The notes: generated by a model from the letters alone, not told the origin. Counted from the first letter of the stretch, positions 13,714 to 22,750 are shown. The stretch: 37,342 bases of DNA from Gammaproteobacteria bacterium (GCA_022824305.1 JAJEAD010000001.1:1-37342); one strand, 5' to 3'. Numbers and translations are program-made.

Positions 13714-14049
13714 TTGCCCGAGCAGCAGCAAGCGCAGCCCCGCATCCACTGGGACGGCTCGACTTGGTTCGTTGCCCTTCCGGTCGATGACGGAAGGGTG
13801 CTCGAAGCGAAGTGGGCTCCGGGCGTCACTTACGTCGTGCGCATCCGCGAGAAGGGCGCCGACGAGTGGAGTTGCGGCTTCCAGACTCCGGTGACCGGAT
13901 GCACATTCACCGACCTGAAGCCCGACACTGAGTATGAAGTGCAGGTACGTACCAGGACCTCGCGCGGTGACAGTGCGCCCGCTCTCCTGACTCTCCGCAC
14001 CGATCCCGCGGGAGGCGCCACCAACGTCATTCCCTTCCCGACGCGGTGA
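13714..14049 (+). CDS. Small cytoplasmic fibronectin type III domain protein
   Basis: A 111-residue protein that is almost a single fibronectin type III fold: ITW-like WDGSTWFVAL strand, WAPGVTYVVRIREKGADEW, CTFTDLKPDTEYEVQVRTRT, the diagnostic L-x-P-x-T-x-Y-x-x-x-V motif at about residues 69-79, then SAPALLTLRT. The tail ends in NVIPFPTR. There is no signal peptide, which is unusual for bacterial FN3 domains that are mostly part of secreted enzymes. A TTG at 13714 is preferred as the start because GGAG lies at 13702-13705; the GTG at 13705 overlaps that site. It follows higA on the same strand after about 110 bases. Its role is unknown; FN3 folds usually bind proteins or glycans. Confidence 0.75.
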   Translation: MPEQQQAQPRIHWDGSTWFVALPVDDGRVLEAKWAPGVTYVVRIREKGADEWSCGFQTPVTGCTFTDLKPDTEYEVQVRTRTSRGDSAPALLTLRTDPAGGATNVIPFPTR

Positions 14050-14110
14050 CGGCCCGGCCTGCGCCGCCGAGGCCGCCTGACCGCCGGCTTCCTTTGGCCG
14101 GGGCCGCGCT

Positions 14111-14728
14111 TCAGGAAGCGCGTGGCGGCGCGGGCGGCGCAGGACGCAGCTCGGCCGCGGGCCGGCAGCGGAAGCAGTCCCGGGTGTGATCGTCCACCAT
14201 TCCGACCGCCTGCATGAACGAGTAGCAGATGGTCGAGCCCACGAACTTGAACCCGAGCCGCTTGAGCTCCCGGCTCAGCCGGTCCGAGAGCGGCGTTGAC
14301 GCCGGCACTTCGGCGGTGTCGGCCCAGCGGTTGACGACGGGCACGCCGTCCACGAAGCCCCAGAAGAAGGGGGCGAGTCCGCCGTGGCGCTCCGCGAGGC
14401 CGAGCGCGGCGACGGCATTGCTCCGCGCCGCCTTGATCTTCAGGCGGTTGCGCACGATGCCGGGGTCCCGGGAGAGTCGCTCGAGCTTCGCGTCGTCCCA
14501 GGCGGCGATGCGGACCGGGTCGAATCCGTCGTAGGCGTGGCGGTAGGCCTCGCGCTTGCCGAGAATCAGCCGCCAGCTCAGGCCCGCCTGCGCCCCTTCG
14601 AGCAGCAGCATCTCGAAGAGATACCGGTCATCGTGCGACGGGACCCCCCACTCCCGGTCGTGATAGGCGACGTACACCGGATCGTTCCCGACCCACGCGC
14701 ATCGCCGGGTGTCGTCACCTTCCGCCAC
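14111..14728 (-). CDS. tag: DNA-3-methyladenine glycosylase I
   Basis: A 205-residue Tag-type base-excision repair glycosylase that removes 3-methyladenine from alkylated DNA. The start RRCAWVGNDPVYVAYHDREWGVP is diagnostic. The zinc snap ligands are all present: Cys10, His23, His181 and Cys185, with the same spacing as in the E. coli enzyme. FEMLLLEGAQAGLSW (38-52) contains the conserved Glu that recognises the base. The 5' end overlaps the alanine dehydrogenase gene by 14 bases on the same strand, so the two are co-transcribed. A Pro/Ala/Arg-rich tail of about 15 residues is extra. Confidence 0.95.
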   Translation of the reverse strand: MAEGDDTRRCAWVGNDPVYVAYHDREWGVPSHDDRYLFEMLLLEGAQAGLSWRLILGKREAYRHAYDGFDPVRIAAWDDAKLERLSRDPGIVRNRLKIKAARSNAVAALGLAERHGGLAPFFWGFVDGVPVVNRWADTAEVPASTPLSDRLSRELKRLGFKFVGSTICYSFMQAVGMVDDHTRDCFRCRPAAELRPAPPAPPRAS

Positions 14729-15839
14729 CGATCAGGTCCATCGCGTCCCGGTACGGATAGCCCAGCGCATCGGCGACCGAGCGGCAGGTGACTTCACCGA
14801 AGCACACGTTGAGCCCGTTTCGCAGGTGCGGGTCATCGGTGAGCGCGTTGCGAAAGCCCAGGTCCGCGACTCTCAGCACATGCGGCAGCGTTGCGTTGTT
14901 GAGGGCATAGGTCGAAGTTCTCGGAACCGCGCCCGGCATGTTGGCGACGCAATAGTGGACCACGTCGTCCACCACGTAGGTCGGATCGCTGTGCGTGGTG
15001 GGGCGCGAGGTCTCGAAGCACCCGCCCTGGTCGATGGCGACATCGACGACCACCGAGCCCGGCTTCATTCTGCGGATCATGTCGGCGCTGACGAGCTTCG
15101 GCGCCGCCGCGCCCGGTATGAGGACACTCCCGATGACCACGTCGGCATCCGTCACGTGACGTTCGATGGCGGTGCGGGTGGAGTAGACGGTGTCGAGGGG
15201 TCGTCCGAACTGGCGCCACAGCGCCTTGAGCGCTTCGGCCGAGTGGTCGATGGCCCAGGTGTCAGCGCCCATGCCCATGGCGATGTGCGCGGCGTGCGTT
15301 CCGACGACGCCGCCTCCGAGGATCACGACCTTCGCGGGCAGCACGCCGGGCACTCCGCCGAGCAGCATGCCCTTTCCGCCGTTGACTCTTTCGAGCGCGT
15401 GGGCGGCGGCCTGAATCGAGAGCCGGCCGGCCACTTCCGACATCGGTGCCAGCAGGGGCAGGCCCCCGGAGGGCGCGGTCACCGTCTCGTAGGCGATGCA
15501 TACCGCGCCGCTCTTCACCAGGTCCGCGGTCTGTTCGGGATCCGGTGCGAGGTGGAGGTAAGTGAACAGGATCTGCCCTTCGCGGAGCATGGCCCGCTCG
15601 GGCGCCAGAGGCTCCTTGACCTTCACGATCATCTCCGCGCGTTCGAAGATGGTCTCGGCGCGGGCGGCGACTTTCGCGCCCACTGCCGTGTACTCGCTGT
15701 CGTCGGCGCCGATGCCGTCGCCGGCGCCGCTCTCCACGATGACCTCGTGGCCGTGCAGGACCGCTTCGTTCACGCTGTCCGGCGTGAGGCCTACCCGATA
15801 CTCGTGGTCCTTGATCTCCTTTGGCACCCCGATCCGCAT
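14715..15839 (-). CDS. ald: Alanine dehydrogenase
   Basis: A 374-residue L-alanine dehydrogenase, which interconverts L-alanine and pyruvate plus ammonia with NAD. The active-site residues sit at the canonical positions: Arg15, Lys75 (VKVKEPL), His96 (YLHLA) and Asp270 ([11 protein letters not shown]). The NAD-binding loop is ILGGGVVG at about 173-180, followed by Asp198 as the ribose ligand. The length equals that of characterised enzymes. AAGGGAG precedes the ATG at 15839. It probably forms an operon with tag downstream and is divergent from the LLM monooxygenase across a 337-base gap. Confidence 0.96.
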   Translation of the reverse strand: MRIGVPKEIKDHEYRVGLTPDSVNEAVLHGHEVIVESGAGDGIGADDSEYTAVGAKVAARAETIFERAEMIVKVKEPLAPERAMLREGQILFTYLHLAPDPEQTADLVKSGAVCIAYETVTAPSGGLPLLAPMSEVAGRLSIQAAAHALERVNGGKGMLLGGVPGVLPAKVVILGGGVVGTHAAHIAMGMGADTWAIDHSAEALKALWRQFGRPLDTVYSTRTAIERHVTDADVVIGSVLIPGAAAPKLVSADMIRRMKPGSVVVDVAIDQGGCFETSRPTTHSDPTYVVDDVVHYCVANMPGAVPRTSTYALNNATLPHVLRVADLGFRNALTDDPHLRNGLNVCFGEVTCRSVADALGYPYRDAMDLIGGGR

Positions 15840-16176
15840 CTAACCTGACTCCCTTGTTGCGATGGGTCCGGCGGAGCACGCTTGCCGTCGCTTTCCGGCC
15901 CGGGCATTCCGAGAACCCTTCACTGAACCCGCCCGACTGGACTGACTGCGGCTGGTACTGCACCCGTCGCGTCAACCCGCCGTCGCTGCTTTCTGTGCGT
16001 CTGGCGGGCGGATCCTACTCCGCTTTTTCGTCTCCGGCTGCCTTCCCGGCGCCGCGCTCCAATCCGATCGGGCCGGAGGTGGGAGCCACGGTGAACCGAT
16101 ATACTGTCGAGCCGCCTGTAAGCTTCGTCCGCCTTCACCGAAGCGGCGCCGGCTGAGAACCGGTGGAGTCCATCAC
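15840..16176. other. Divergent promoter region between ald and the LLM monooxygenase
   Basis: 337 bases without a gene, separating two divergent genes, so it should carry promoters for both. On the plus strand a good -10-like TATACT lies at 16100-16105, about 75 bases before the LLM start, but no convincing -35 accompanies it. I see no clear operator repeats or riboswitch-like structure. Confidence 0.4.
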
Positions 16177-17337
16177 ATGCGCTTTTCAATGTTCACCACT
16201 GTCCACGCGACCGGGGGAGCCCGATCTCCGGCCGAGACGCTGGACTTCTTCCGCGAACAGGTGATCCTCGGCGATCAGCTCGGATTTCGCGTGATCTGGA
16301 TCGGCGAACACCACTTCGGTCCCTACGGACAGGGCGACTTTCCCAATCCCATCGTGCTCGGAGCGGACTTGGCGGCGCGCACCGAGCACATCCGCATCGG
16401 TCAGATGGCGAACATCGCGGTGTGGTGGCATCCGATTCGCCTTGCCGAAGACATTGCCATTCTCGATCAGCTCACCAAGGGCCGGGTGGAAGCCGGATTC
16501 GGGCGCGGGATCTGGCCATACGAGGGACCGCAGTTTCATCCGCACGCGGACCCCCGAAAGGACGCCGAGAATCGTGAGCTGTTCCGGGAGGTGGTGGAGT
16601 GCGTGAAGAAGGTCTGGACTCAGGAGTACTTCTCGCACGAAGGGCCGAACTTCCGATTTCCCGCGCCCGGCACCGTGTTCAACCACCCCATGTACCCTTC
16701 CGACCCCAGGTGGCAGGATGGAGAACAGGTCACCGCCCTGAGGGTCACTCCGAAGACCTTTCAGAAGCCGCATCCGCCCCTGTGGTGCACGGTGTCCACC
16801 GACCGATCGGTCTCCATGGCCGCGGAGCTCGGGTTGAAGGGCTGCTACTGGCAGCCGCCGGCGCGACAGATTCGCGAGCGGTGCAAGGTCTATTCGGAAG
16901 TGCGTTCGAGACGTGACGGAGTGCGGTACCGCCTTGGCCAGAACCAGGCCGTGCTCCGCAATACCTATGTCGCGGATTCGATGGAGCAGGCGAAGCGCGA
17001 GGCGGAAGCGGGAATCATGTCCATCTTCCAGTACAACGACCCGTACCGGGGCACCCGGGTCTTCATGAATCCGGGCGAGAAGCCGGATCCGGGCCTGAAG
17101 CTGTCATGGGACTTCCTGGAATCTCGCGCCCTGCTCGTCGGTTCCCCGGCCCACATCATCGAGCGTCTCGAGGAGCAGGAGGAAATCTGTCCCCTCGACG
17201 AGTACCTCGTGGGCTATGCCCACAATGGCGTCTCCCAGAGGAATACCCTGCGAAATCTCGAGCGCTTCGCAACCGAAGTGATCCCTTACTTCGAAAAGCG
17301 GGAGGCGGATCAGCGCCGCGCGGCGGCGGCCGGATAG
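16177..17337 (+). CDS. LLM class flavin-dependent monooxygenase (luciferase family)
   Basis: A 386-residue member of the bacterial luciferase-like (TIM-barrel) family, which uses reduced flavin to oxygenate or reduce small substrates. Seen are the IGEHHF motif (about 47-52) typical of luciferase-like alkanal monooxygenases, VLGADLAARTEHIRIG, HPIRLAEDIAILDQLTKGRVEAGFGRG, which is the core of the flavin pocket, and a C-terminal LVGSPAHIIERLEE, where these proteins usually have GTPEEVAERL. The family usually depends on a separate flavin reductase; none is visible nearby. It is followed 160 bases later by an Ldh-family dehydrogenase on the same strand. The substrate is unknown. Confidence 0.9.
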   Translation: MRFSMFTTVHATGGARSPAETLDFFREQVILGDQLGFRVIWIGEHHFGPYGQGDFPNPIVLGADLAARTEHIRIGQMANIAVWWHPIRLAEDIAILDQLTKGRVEAGFGRGIWPYEGPQFHPHADPRKDAENRELFREVVECVKKVWTQEYFSHEGPNFRFPAPGTVFNHPMYPSDPRWQDGEQVTALRVTPKTFQKPHPPLWCTVSTDRSVSMAAELGLKGCYWQPPARQIRERCKVYSEVRSRRDGVRYRLGQNQAVLRNTYVADSMEQAKREAEAGIMSIFQYNDPYRGTRVFMNPGEKPDPGLKLSWDFLESRALLVGSPAHIIERLEEQEEICPLDEYLVGYAHNGVSQRNTLRNLERFATEVIPYFEKREADQRRAAAAG

Positions 17338-17497
17338 CCGGACGAGGCGGATCGCTCCCGCCGGAGACGCATTCCGCCTTCCGGCTGTACTCGAGCATAC
17401 TGCGCTCGTCCGGCGCGCTCTACGCGGTCGAAGCCGAGTATCCTCTGACTGGAGAAGGGTGCCTGCAGTCGCCTGCCGAAGACGCGAGTCCGTGTCC

Positions 17498-18577
17498 ATG
17501 AGATCACCGTCCGCAACGGAGTCGGCCAGACCGACCTTGATGGTCGGCACGGCCGCGTTGCGCGCATTGATTGAAGACCTTCTCGTCGCCTGCGCCTGTC
17601 CCCGCGACCTCGCCGAGGCTGCCGCCGAGGTGTTCCTGGAAGCGGAACTGCGCGGAATCGGGGTTCAGGGAATCGACTACCTGCCCTATCTCATCGCCAA
17701 TCTGCGCGCGGGCAACATCGACCCGGCGGGCCGGCCTCGGATCGTGAAGGAGAGCGTCGCCTCCGCGCTCGTCGACGGCGGCAACGGCCTCGGGCAGCCG
17801 GCGGCGCTGCTCGCCTCGGAGCTCGTCGCACGGAAGGCCCACGCGGCCGGTGCGGCGACGGTCGGGATTACCCGCAGCCAGGACATCTTCATGATCGGCT
17901 ACTACGCCGATCGCATTGCTCGCGCCGGCTGCGTCGGAATCGTCTGCACCTCGGGCGGGCCCCTGGTGCACGCGCACGGAGGGATCAAGCGCGTGCTCAG
18001 CACGAATCCGATCGCTTTCGGCGTGCCGTCCGACACTCGGGATCCCATCGTCTTCGACATGGCGACGAGCGCGCTCTCCAATGCGCGCATTCGCCAGGCC
18101 GCGTATCACGGCGAGCAGGTGCCTCCGGGAAGCGGGGTAGATGCGGACGGGCGACCTTCGACCGATGCCGCGACCATCCGCAAGGGGGCCATCAGTCCGC
18201 TCGCCGGTTACAAGGGATTCGGCCTCTCCCTGTGCGTGGCGATGCTGTCGGGGCCGCTCACGGGAAGCGAGTTCGGCTCCGCGCTCGCGGGGGCGATCGT
18301 CGGGGAACGCGCGGGATCCCAGGGCCACTTCATGATCGCGATCTCGCCCGCGTCGTTCGGAGACGAGGCGGCGTTCCGTGCGGCGGTGAGCGCCTACGTC
18401 GACGAAGTGAAGTCGTCGAGGACGGCTCCCGGAGCGGGCGAAATCCGCGTTCCGGGGCAGCGCGCCTTCGCGGAGCGCGCGCGCCGATCGAGCGGCGGCA
18501 TCCCGGTCCTGGACGCGACCTGGGCGATCATCACGGACCTCGCCGCCGAGCTCGCGGTCACGATGCCTGCCCGCTGA
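17498..18577 (+). CDS. Ldh-family (malate/ureidoglycolate/L-lactate-type) NAD(P)-dependent dehydrogenase
   Basis: A 359-residue member of the Ldh_2 family (YlbC/YiaK/AllD type), not related to classical lactate dehydrogenases. Family features are the N-terminal helical region with EAELRGIGVQGIDYLPYLIANL (usually E-x-x-x-RGHxSHGxxxxxxY), DGGNGLGQPAALLASELVARKA, GCVGIVCTSGGPLVHAHGG, STNPIAFGVPS, and the closing GYKGFGLSLCVAML stretch. One oddity is that the conserved R-G-H-x-S-H-G motif reads RGIGVQG here, so the catalytic His is missing. The ATG at 17498 is chosen; an ATG at 17540 is an alternative. The altered site suggests a different substrate or loss of activity. Confidence 0.85.
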   Translation: MRSPSATESARPTLMVGTAALRALIEDLLVACACPRDLAEAAAEVFLEAELRGIGVQGIDYLPYLIANLRAGNIDPAGRPRIVKESVASALVDGGNGLGQPAALLASELVARKAHAAGAATVGITRSQDIFMIGYYADRIARAGCVGIVCTSGGPLVHAHGGIKRVLSTNPIAFGVPSDTRDPIVFDMATSALSNARIRQAAYHGEQVPPGSGVDADGRPSTDAATIRKGAISPLAGYKGFGLSLCVAMLSGPLTGSEFGSALAGAIVGERAGSQGHFMIAISPASFGDEAAFRAAVSAYVDEVKSSRTAPGAGEIRVPGQRAFAERARRSSGGIPVLDATWAIITDLAAELAVTMPAR

Positions 18578-18642
18578 AGCGCCCGGCCGCGTCTTCTGCG
18601 CCCGGTCGAGCCCGCAGCGGCGCCGCCGCCGGTCGGGGGCGC

Positions 18643-19554
18643 CTACGGGCTTGCGACGAAGACGATCCGCAGCGTGTTGTCTGCCTTGCGGGCGGCGCGG
18701 GCCGACTGGGCCAGCCGGTCTGCTACCTCCGCGCTCAGGTCCTGAGCTTTCTGACGCGTGGTATGCACCTCGATCCGATATCGAAACTCCCTCGGCCTGC
18801 GCACGTTCCGGTAGAGAGCCCCCGCCGCCGGCCGGATGCCCGCGGCGCCGCGAATCTGGTTGGCCGTCCTCAACGCCGTGGCCGCGCCGCGTTCGGAGAG
18901 CGCGCCCTGTTCAATCGCATCCAGGATGCCCTGCGCCGCCCCGCACGGCGTCAAGTTCGTTCCCGGGTACGCATCGTGCCATCGCTCGCATCTCTCCAGA
19001 GTCTCACGGAAGTGCCCCGACTCGAAGGCGCACGTGATGAGATGCGGAAGGAGCGCGGCAGCGCCACGCGCCACTTCGTCCGCCTTGCGCGCCATCCGGT
19101 ATGCGTGAACGCTGTCGCCGGCCTGCAGCAGCGCGATCGAGCAGTTCAGATGGACGATGGGGCAGAACTCGGCGTGCTCCAGCGCGGCGTCGTAGCGAGC
19201 CCGCACGTCTCCGACCCTGCCGTGCAATGCGGCGAGGGCGCCGAGAACGCTGTTCGCTCCAGGTGGGTCCGCTACGAGCAGGGCGCGGGCGTCATTCTCG
19301 ATTGCGTGGGTCGTTACCGCGTTCATGCGTCTCGCGGTGGCAACGGCGTTCACTCGCGAGAGGAGCAGACCGGCGCGACTGGAAGGATTTGCGATCTCGT
19401 AGGGTCTGATGGCGAATCCGAGCTGTCCTTCGTTTTCGGGGTCCATCGATTCCAGCGAGCCTGTCGGCCCGTAGTCCGCGACCTGCGTGGGGGCCTCCGG
19501 ACGCCCCGCTTCTGAAAGCTCGGGCTCCGCGACGCTTGGCCCATGCACTGTCAT
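18643..19554 (-). CDS. Hypothetical protein with TPR-like helical region
   Basis: I do not recognise a specific family. The protein has 303 residues from the ATG at 19554, or 267 from an internal ATG at 19446; neither has a good ribosome binding site. Residues about 85-190 read like helical repeats of the TPR kind (LGALAALHGRVGDVRARYDA, ALEHAEFCPIVHLNCSIALLQAGDS, HLITCAFESGHFRETLERCERW). There is no signal peptide or membrane segment. It resembles the helical tail of transcriptional activators with TPR regions but lacks a DNA-binding domain, so it may be a 5'-truncated relic of one. It is divergent from the alpha/beta hydrolase gene by 57 bases. A long open frame on the opposite strand has no family resemblance. 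Confidence 0.6.
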   Translation of the reverse strand: MTVHGPSVAEPELSEAGRPEAPTQVADYGPTGSLESMDPENEGQLGFAIRPYEIANPSSRAGLLLSRVNAVATARRMNAVTTHAIENDARALLVADPPGANSVLGALAALHGRVGDVRARYDAALEHAEFCPIVHLNCSIALLQAGDSVHAYRMARKADEVARGAAALLPHLITCAFESGHFRETLERCERWHDAYPGTNLTPCGAAQGILDAIEQGALSERGAATALRTANQIRGAAGIRPAAGALYRNVRRPREFRYRIEVHTTRQKAQDLSAEVADRLAQSARAARKADNTLRIVFVASP

Positions 19555-19611
19555 GAGACGGGGCGAGGATGGCTGGTAGACTCGAAACCGTTCGGAACCG
19601 GAGGGTACCGT

Positions 19612-20421
19612 GTGTCAACGTTGACGCTGAGTGAAGTCGAACTTTGCTACTTCCAGAAGGGCGATGGGCCCGACATCGTGTGGATACCCGGGGGCGATCA
19701 GCGCGGTATCGACTTTGCGGAGCAGTATGACGCGTTCCCCGAGTTCCGCAACACCACCTACGATCCGCGGGGGGTCGGGGAAACCCGGAGCCGGGTTCCC
19801 CCGCCCTGGACCATGAAGCAGTACGCTCGGGATTGCGCGGAGCTGATCCGCGAGCTCTGCGATCCGCCGGTCTTCCTCACCGGCCTGTCCATGGGGTCGC
19901 TCATCGTCCAGCAGGTCGCCATCGACTATCCCGACCTGGTCCGCGTCGCCATTCCCATGGGGACCGGGGGAGGATTGGGCGGATTCCCGGCGGAGTGGAT
20001 GCGAGCGGAGATCGAGTTTCGTCGCGCCGGCGGCACCCTGAGCGGTCCGATGGCGGTGCACCACTACGCCGCCTTCATGTATCCGTCCGAGGTGCTCGGC
20101 GACGAGACCCTATGGCGCAGGTGCAGAAAGTACGTGGCCAACGCCTACGAGTTTCGGGACGGCGGGATGCTCGTCGCCCAGTGGGAGGCCTGTCTCACCT
20201 ACCGGGACTTTCACCGCCTGGCCGAGTGCCCGGTTCCGGTACACGTGATTGCCTTCGGTCAGGATTGCCAGACCCCTCCGCCGCATGGGCGGGCGGTGGC
20301 GGATGAGGCGGCGGACGGGCACTTCCATCTTCTCGAAGGGCTCGGTCACGTCTCCCTTCTCGGGCACCGGCCCGAGACCGTCAGCGAGACGATTCGCAAC
20401 ATCATCGCCGCTTACCCTTGA
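19612..20421 (+). CDS. Alpha/beta hydrolase
   Basis: A 269-residue alpha/beta-hydrolase fold enzyme. Seen are the strand-turn GDGPDIVWIPGGDQ with the oxyanion region, YDPRGVGETRS, the nucleophile elbow GLSMGS (Ser about residue 100) and the C-terminal catalytic His in GLGHVSLLGHRPE. The acid is probably the Asp in AFGQDCQTPP. Relatives act on esters, lactones or C-C bonds. The GTG at 19612 is chosen because GGAGGG lies at 19600-19605; an upstream ATG at 19543 would overlap the divergent gene. It is convergent with the methyltransferase-like gene. Confidence 0.88.
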   Translation: MSTLTLSEVELCYFQKGDGPDIVWIPGGDQRGIDFAEQYDAFPEFRNTTYDPRGVGETRSRVPPPWTMKQYARDCAELIRELCDPPVFLTGLSMGSLIVQQVAIDYPDLVRVAIPMGTGGGLGGFPAEWMRAEIEFRRAGGTLSGPMAVHHYAAFMYPSEVLGDETLWRRCRKYVANAYEFRDGGMLVAQWEACLTYRDFHRLAECPVPVHVIAFGQDCQTPPPHGRAVADEAADGHFHLLEGLGHVSLLGHRPETVSETIRNIIAAYP

Positions 20422-20478
20422 TCCTCGTCGCGCCCGCCGGTGAAGGGCGGCGGCGGGAACGCCGCGCGCCCTCTCCGT

Positions 20479-21456
20479 TCAGGCTGCCGGCAGGTGCGTG
20501 GGCAGGGCGTCGCGCAGCGGTTCGATGAACTCGAGCTCGATGCCGCAGCAGCCGCCGATGATCTGCACGCCCTGCGATACCCAGTCCCGGGCCTGGTCCA
20601 CGAACTCCTCCGGGGTGACTTTCGTCTCTTCCTGGGAGTTGCGGTAGGTATCCACGTAGTCGCGGCGGTCGGCCTCGGGGTAGATGGCGATCGGACCCGT
20701 CCACTGCGACCGGACCAGGGGCAGGGTGGCGTTGGTGGCATCCATGGTGGAGTGAAAGACGGCGACCACCGTTCCCCCGAGACCTGCGAGCTCCTCGAAG
20801 CGGGTCTCGAAGGCTTCACTGGAGGTGTATCCCACCTTGACGTCGTCTGCGCCTTCTTCGAGCCGGGTCTTGAATCCCATCCATACCGGGAGGCCGGTGG
20901 AGAGGCATGCTTCGATGACCCAGCGGCGCTGCTCGGAGCTCCCGGTCGCTTCGGCGAGCAGGAAGTCGACTCCGCCCCTGGCGAGGATCTCCGCCTGTTC
21001 CCGCAGGTTGTCGGTCGCCTGGCGATCGGTGAGCTCGGCGTGGTTCTTGAAGTAGGAGAGATCCTGCCACCCCTCCTCGGCTCCCGCGAGCAGACCGAAG
21101 TTGGAGACCGATCCCGCGATGTAGACCGGTCGGTCCCTGGCGCAACGATCCCGGGCTTCCTGGGCAAGCATCACCCCGCGCAGGTTCAGCTCGGCCGTCA
21201 TGTCGGCGAGCCCTATCGGATCCAGGTTGTGCCGGGCGCTCGGATAGGTGTTGGTGGTGATGATGTCCACTCCCGCCCGGATGTAGTCCTCGTGCATGCG
21301 CCGCACCGAGTAGGTGTAGTCCTTGAGCGCGATGCCGGCCCAGGCCCGATCGCTCAGCGGCACGCCCATCTTCTGGAGCTGGGTGCCGACGGCGCCGTCG
21401 AGCAGGATGACCTCGCGGTCTTCGATGCGTCTTGCCAATTCCGCGTAGTCGCTCAC
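20479..21456 (-). CDS. Homocysteine S-methyltransferase-family protein with altered zinc site
   Basis: A 325-residue TIM-barrel protein of the BHMT/MmuM/MetH N-terminal family, which uses zinc-bound homocysteine as a methyl acceptor from betaine, S-methylmethionine or methylfolate. LLDGAVGTQLQKMG (18-31) is the N-terminal signature, DIITTNTYPSARHNL (64-78) the substrate loop, and IIGGCCGI (299-306) holds zinc ligands Cys303 and Cys304. The third zinc Cys, expected in a GVNC-type motif, is replaced: the aligned segment reads VAVFHST, with His235 in its place. The zinc site may therefore be Cys2His, and the methyl acceptor or donor may differ from classical enzymes. It lies divergent from a Tat-exported solute-binding protein of an ABC transporter. 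Confidence 0.88.
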   Translation of the reverse strand: MSDYAELARRIEDREVILLDGAVGTQLQKMGVPLSDRAWAGIALKDYTYSVRRMHEDYIRAGVDIITTNTYPSARHNLDPIGLADMTAELNLRGVMLAQEARDRCARDRPVYIAGSVSNFGLLAGAEEGWQDLSYFKNHAELTDRQATDNLREQAEILARGGVDFLLAEATGSSEQRRWVIEACLSTGLPVWMGFKTRLEEGADDVKVGYTSSEAFETRFEELAGLGGTVVAVFHSTMDATNATLPLVRSQWTGPIAIYPEADRRDYVDTYRNSQEETKVTPEEFVDQARDWVSQGVQIIGGCCGIELEFIEPLRDALPTHLPAA

Positions 21457-21661
21457 TTGAGTGTCCTCGCACGTGGGTGAACGGCGCGCATGTTGCGTGA
21501 GCCATGCGGGCCGCGCAAGCGGCGATCACGACGGCGCGGACGCCGCTTCGGACCACGAATCCGCCTGCACTTCCGGGCGCCAGGGTGCATACTACGGATG
21601 CCCATCGGGGCGCTGGTGTGATCCGCCCCGGTTTCGGAATGCAACGGGAGGAGAATCAGAA

Positions 21662-22750
21662 ATGAAGCACACTGGTCATGGCGTCAATCGGCGCGATTTC
21701 CTCAAGGCGGGCACGGCCGCCGTCGGCACCCTGGCGGTGGGGACCTACCTGCCCCGCGCGTGGGCGGCGGAGCCGCTCAGGGTCTCGGCCTACGGGGGCT
21801 ACTTCGAGGACTCGCTCGTCGAGTACGTCTATCCCGAGTTCAGCAAGGCGAGCGGCATCGAGATCGAGTCGGTGAGCCAGCCCGGCGGCCTGGGGTGGTT
21901 CACGAACATCGACACCGCGGTCAAGGCGGGCGGTGCGCCCCCGACCGATGTCACCATGACCGGAGGGCAAGGGCCACTCAAGTTCCCACATGTCTTCCAG
22001 TCCCTCGACGAATCGCGCCTGCGGCACCTCTCGAACGTGCCCGACAACATGGTGCGCCGTGACGACAGCGCCGTGCCCATCGCCGTTCCCGCGCTGGCCT
22101 GGTACCTGATTCTCGTCACCAATACCGAGGTGTTCCCGGAAGAGCCCTCGTCGTGGCGCGACCTCTGGCTGCCCAAGTTCGAGGACTCTCTCGGCATTCC
22201 CTCGGAGCCGGATGCGAGCTACGCGCTCGACCTCATCGCCAACTCGTGGTTCGACGGCCAGGAGATGCTCAGCGATCGCGACGGCCTCATGACCGCGCTC
22301 GAGAAGCTTGCGGAGCTGAAACCCAACGTCAAGCTCTGGTACCGGGACGAGGGCCAGTTCCAGTCGCAGTTGCAGCAGGGCGAGACCCCCGCCGGCATGT
22401 ACTACCACGACGTGACGTTGCTCGCGATCGCGGACGGCTTTCCGCTGCGCTCGACCTTCCCCAAGGAGGGCGGGGTCATCGACTTCGGCTCCTGGGGCCT
22501 GGTGACCGGCTCGACGCAGGGCGATGCCGCGCACGTCTTCATCGACTACTGCTGCCAGGGCCAGGTGCAGGCCGAGATCTCCAGGGTGATGGGCGTGGCG
22601 CCGGTGGTGGACCGCTCGCACATGGACCTGACGGACGAAGAGTTCGTCATGGTCTCCAGCGACATCCCGCCCATCGTCCCCCTCTACGAGACCTACGTGA
22701 AGAACGGGGACTGGATCAACGAGACCTGGGCGAACATGCTGAGCGGCTGA
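21662..22750 (+). CDS. Tat-exported periplasmic solute-binding protein of a PotD/family-1 ABC transporter
   Basis: A 362-residue extracellular solute-binding protein. The N-terminus has a twin-arginine signal (RRDFLKAG at residues 10-17, hydrophobic stretch, probable cleavage after AWA at 33-35). The mature part starts EPLRVSAYGGYFEDSLVEYVYPEF, as in polyamine or putrescine-type binding proteins, and contains the usual VAVPALAWYLI-like and NTEVFPEEPSSWRDLW stretches. GGGAGGAG at 21646-21653 sets the ATG at 21662. It heads an operon with an ATPase and two permeases; a hairpin after it could explain higher expression of the binding protein. Polyamines, betaine-type or amino-acid-derived ligands are all possible. 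Confidence 0.92.
   Translation: MKHTGHGVNRRDFLKAGTAAVGTLAVGTYLPRAWAAEPLRVSAYGGYFEDSLVEYVYPEFSKASGIEIESVSQPGGLGWFTNIDTAVKAGGAPPTDVTMTGGQGPLKFPHVFQSLDESRLRHLSNVPDNMVRRDDSAVPIAVPALAWYLILVTNTEVFPEEPSSWRDLWLPKFEDSLGIPSEPDASYALDLIANSWFDGQEMLSDRDGLMTALEKLAELKPNVKLWYRDEGQFQSQLQQGETPAGMYYHDVTLLAIADGFPLRSTFPKEGGVIDFGSWGLVTGSTQGDAAHVFIDYCCQGQVQAEISRVMGVAPVVDRSHMDLTDEEFVMVSSDIPPIVPLYETYVKNGDWINETWANMLSG

Noticed and set aside
18232..19515. A 427-codon plus-strand frame overlapping the Ldh gene end and the TPR-like gene
   Set aside because: No motifs, Arg-rich, and starts inside the Ldh gene out of frame. The minus-strand frame has the helical-repeat pattern of a real protein.
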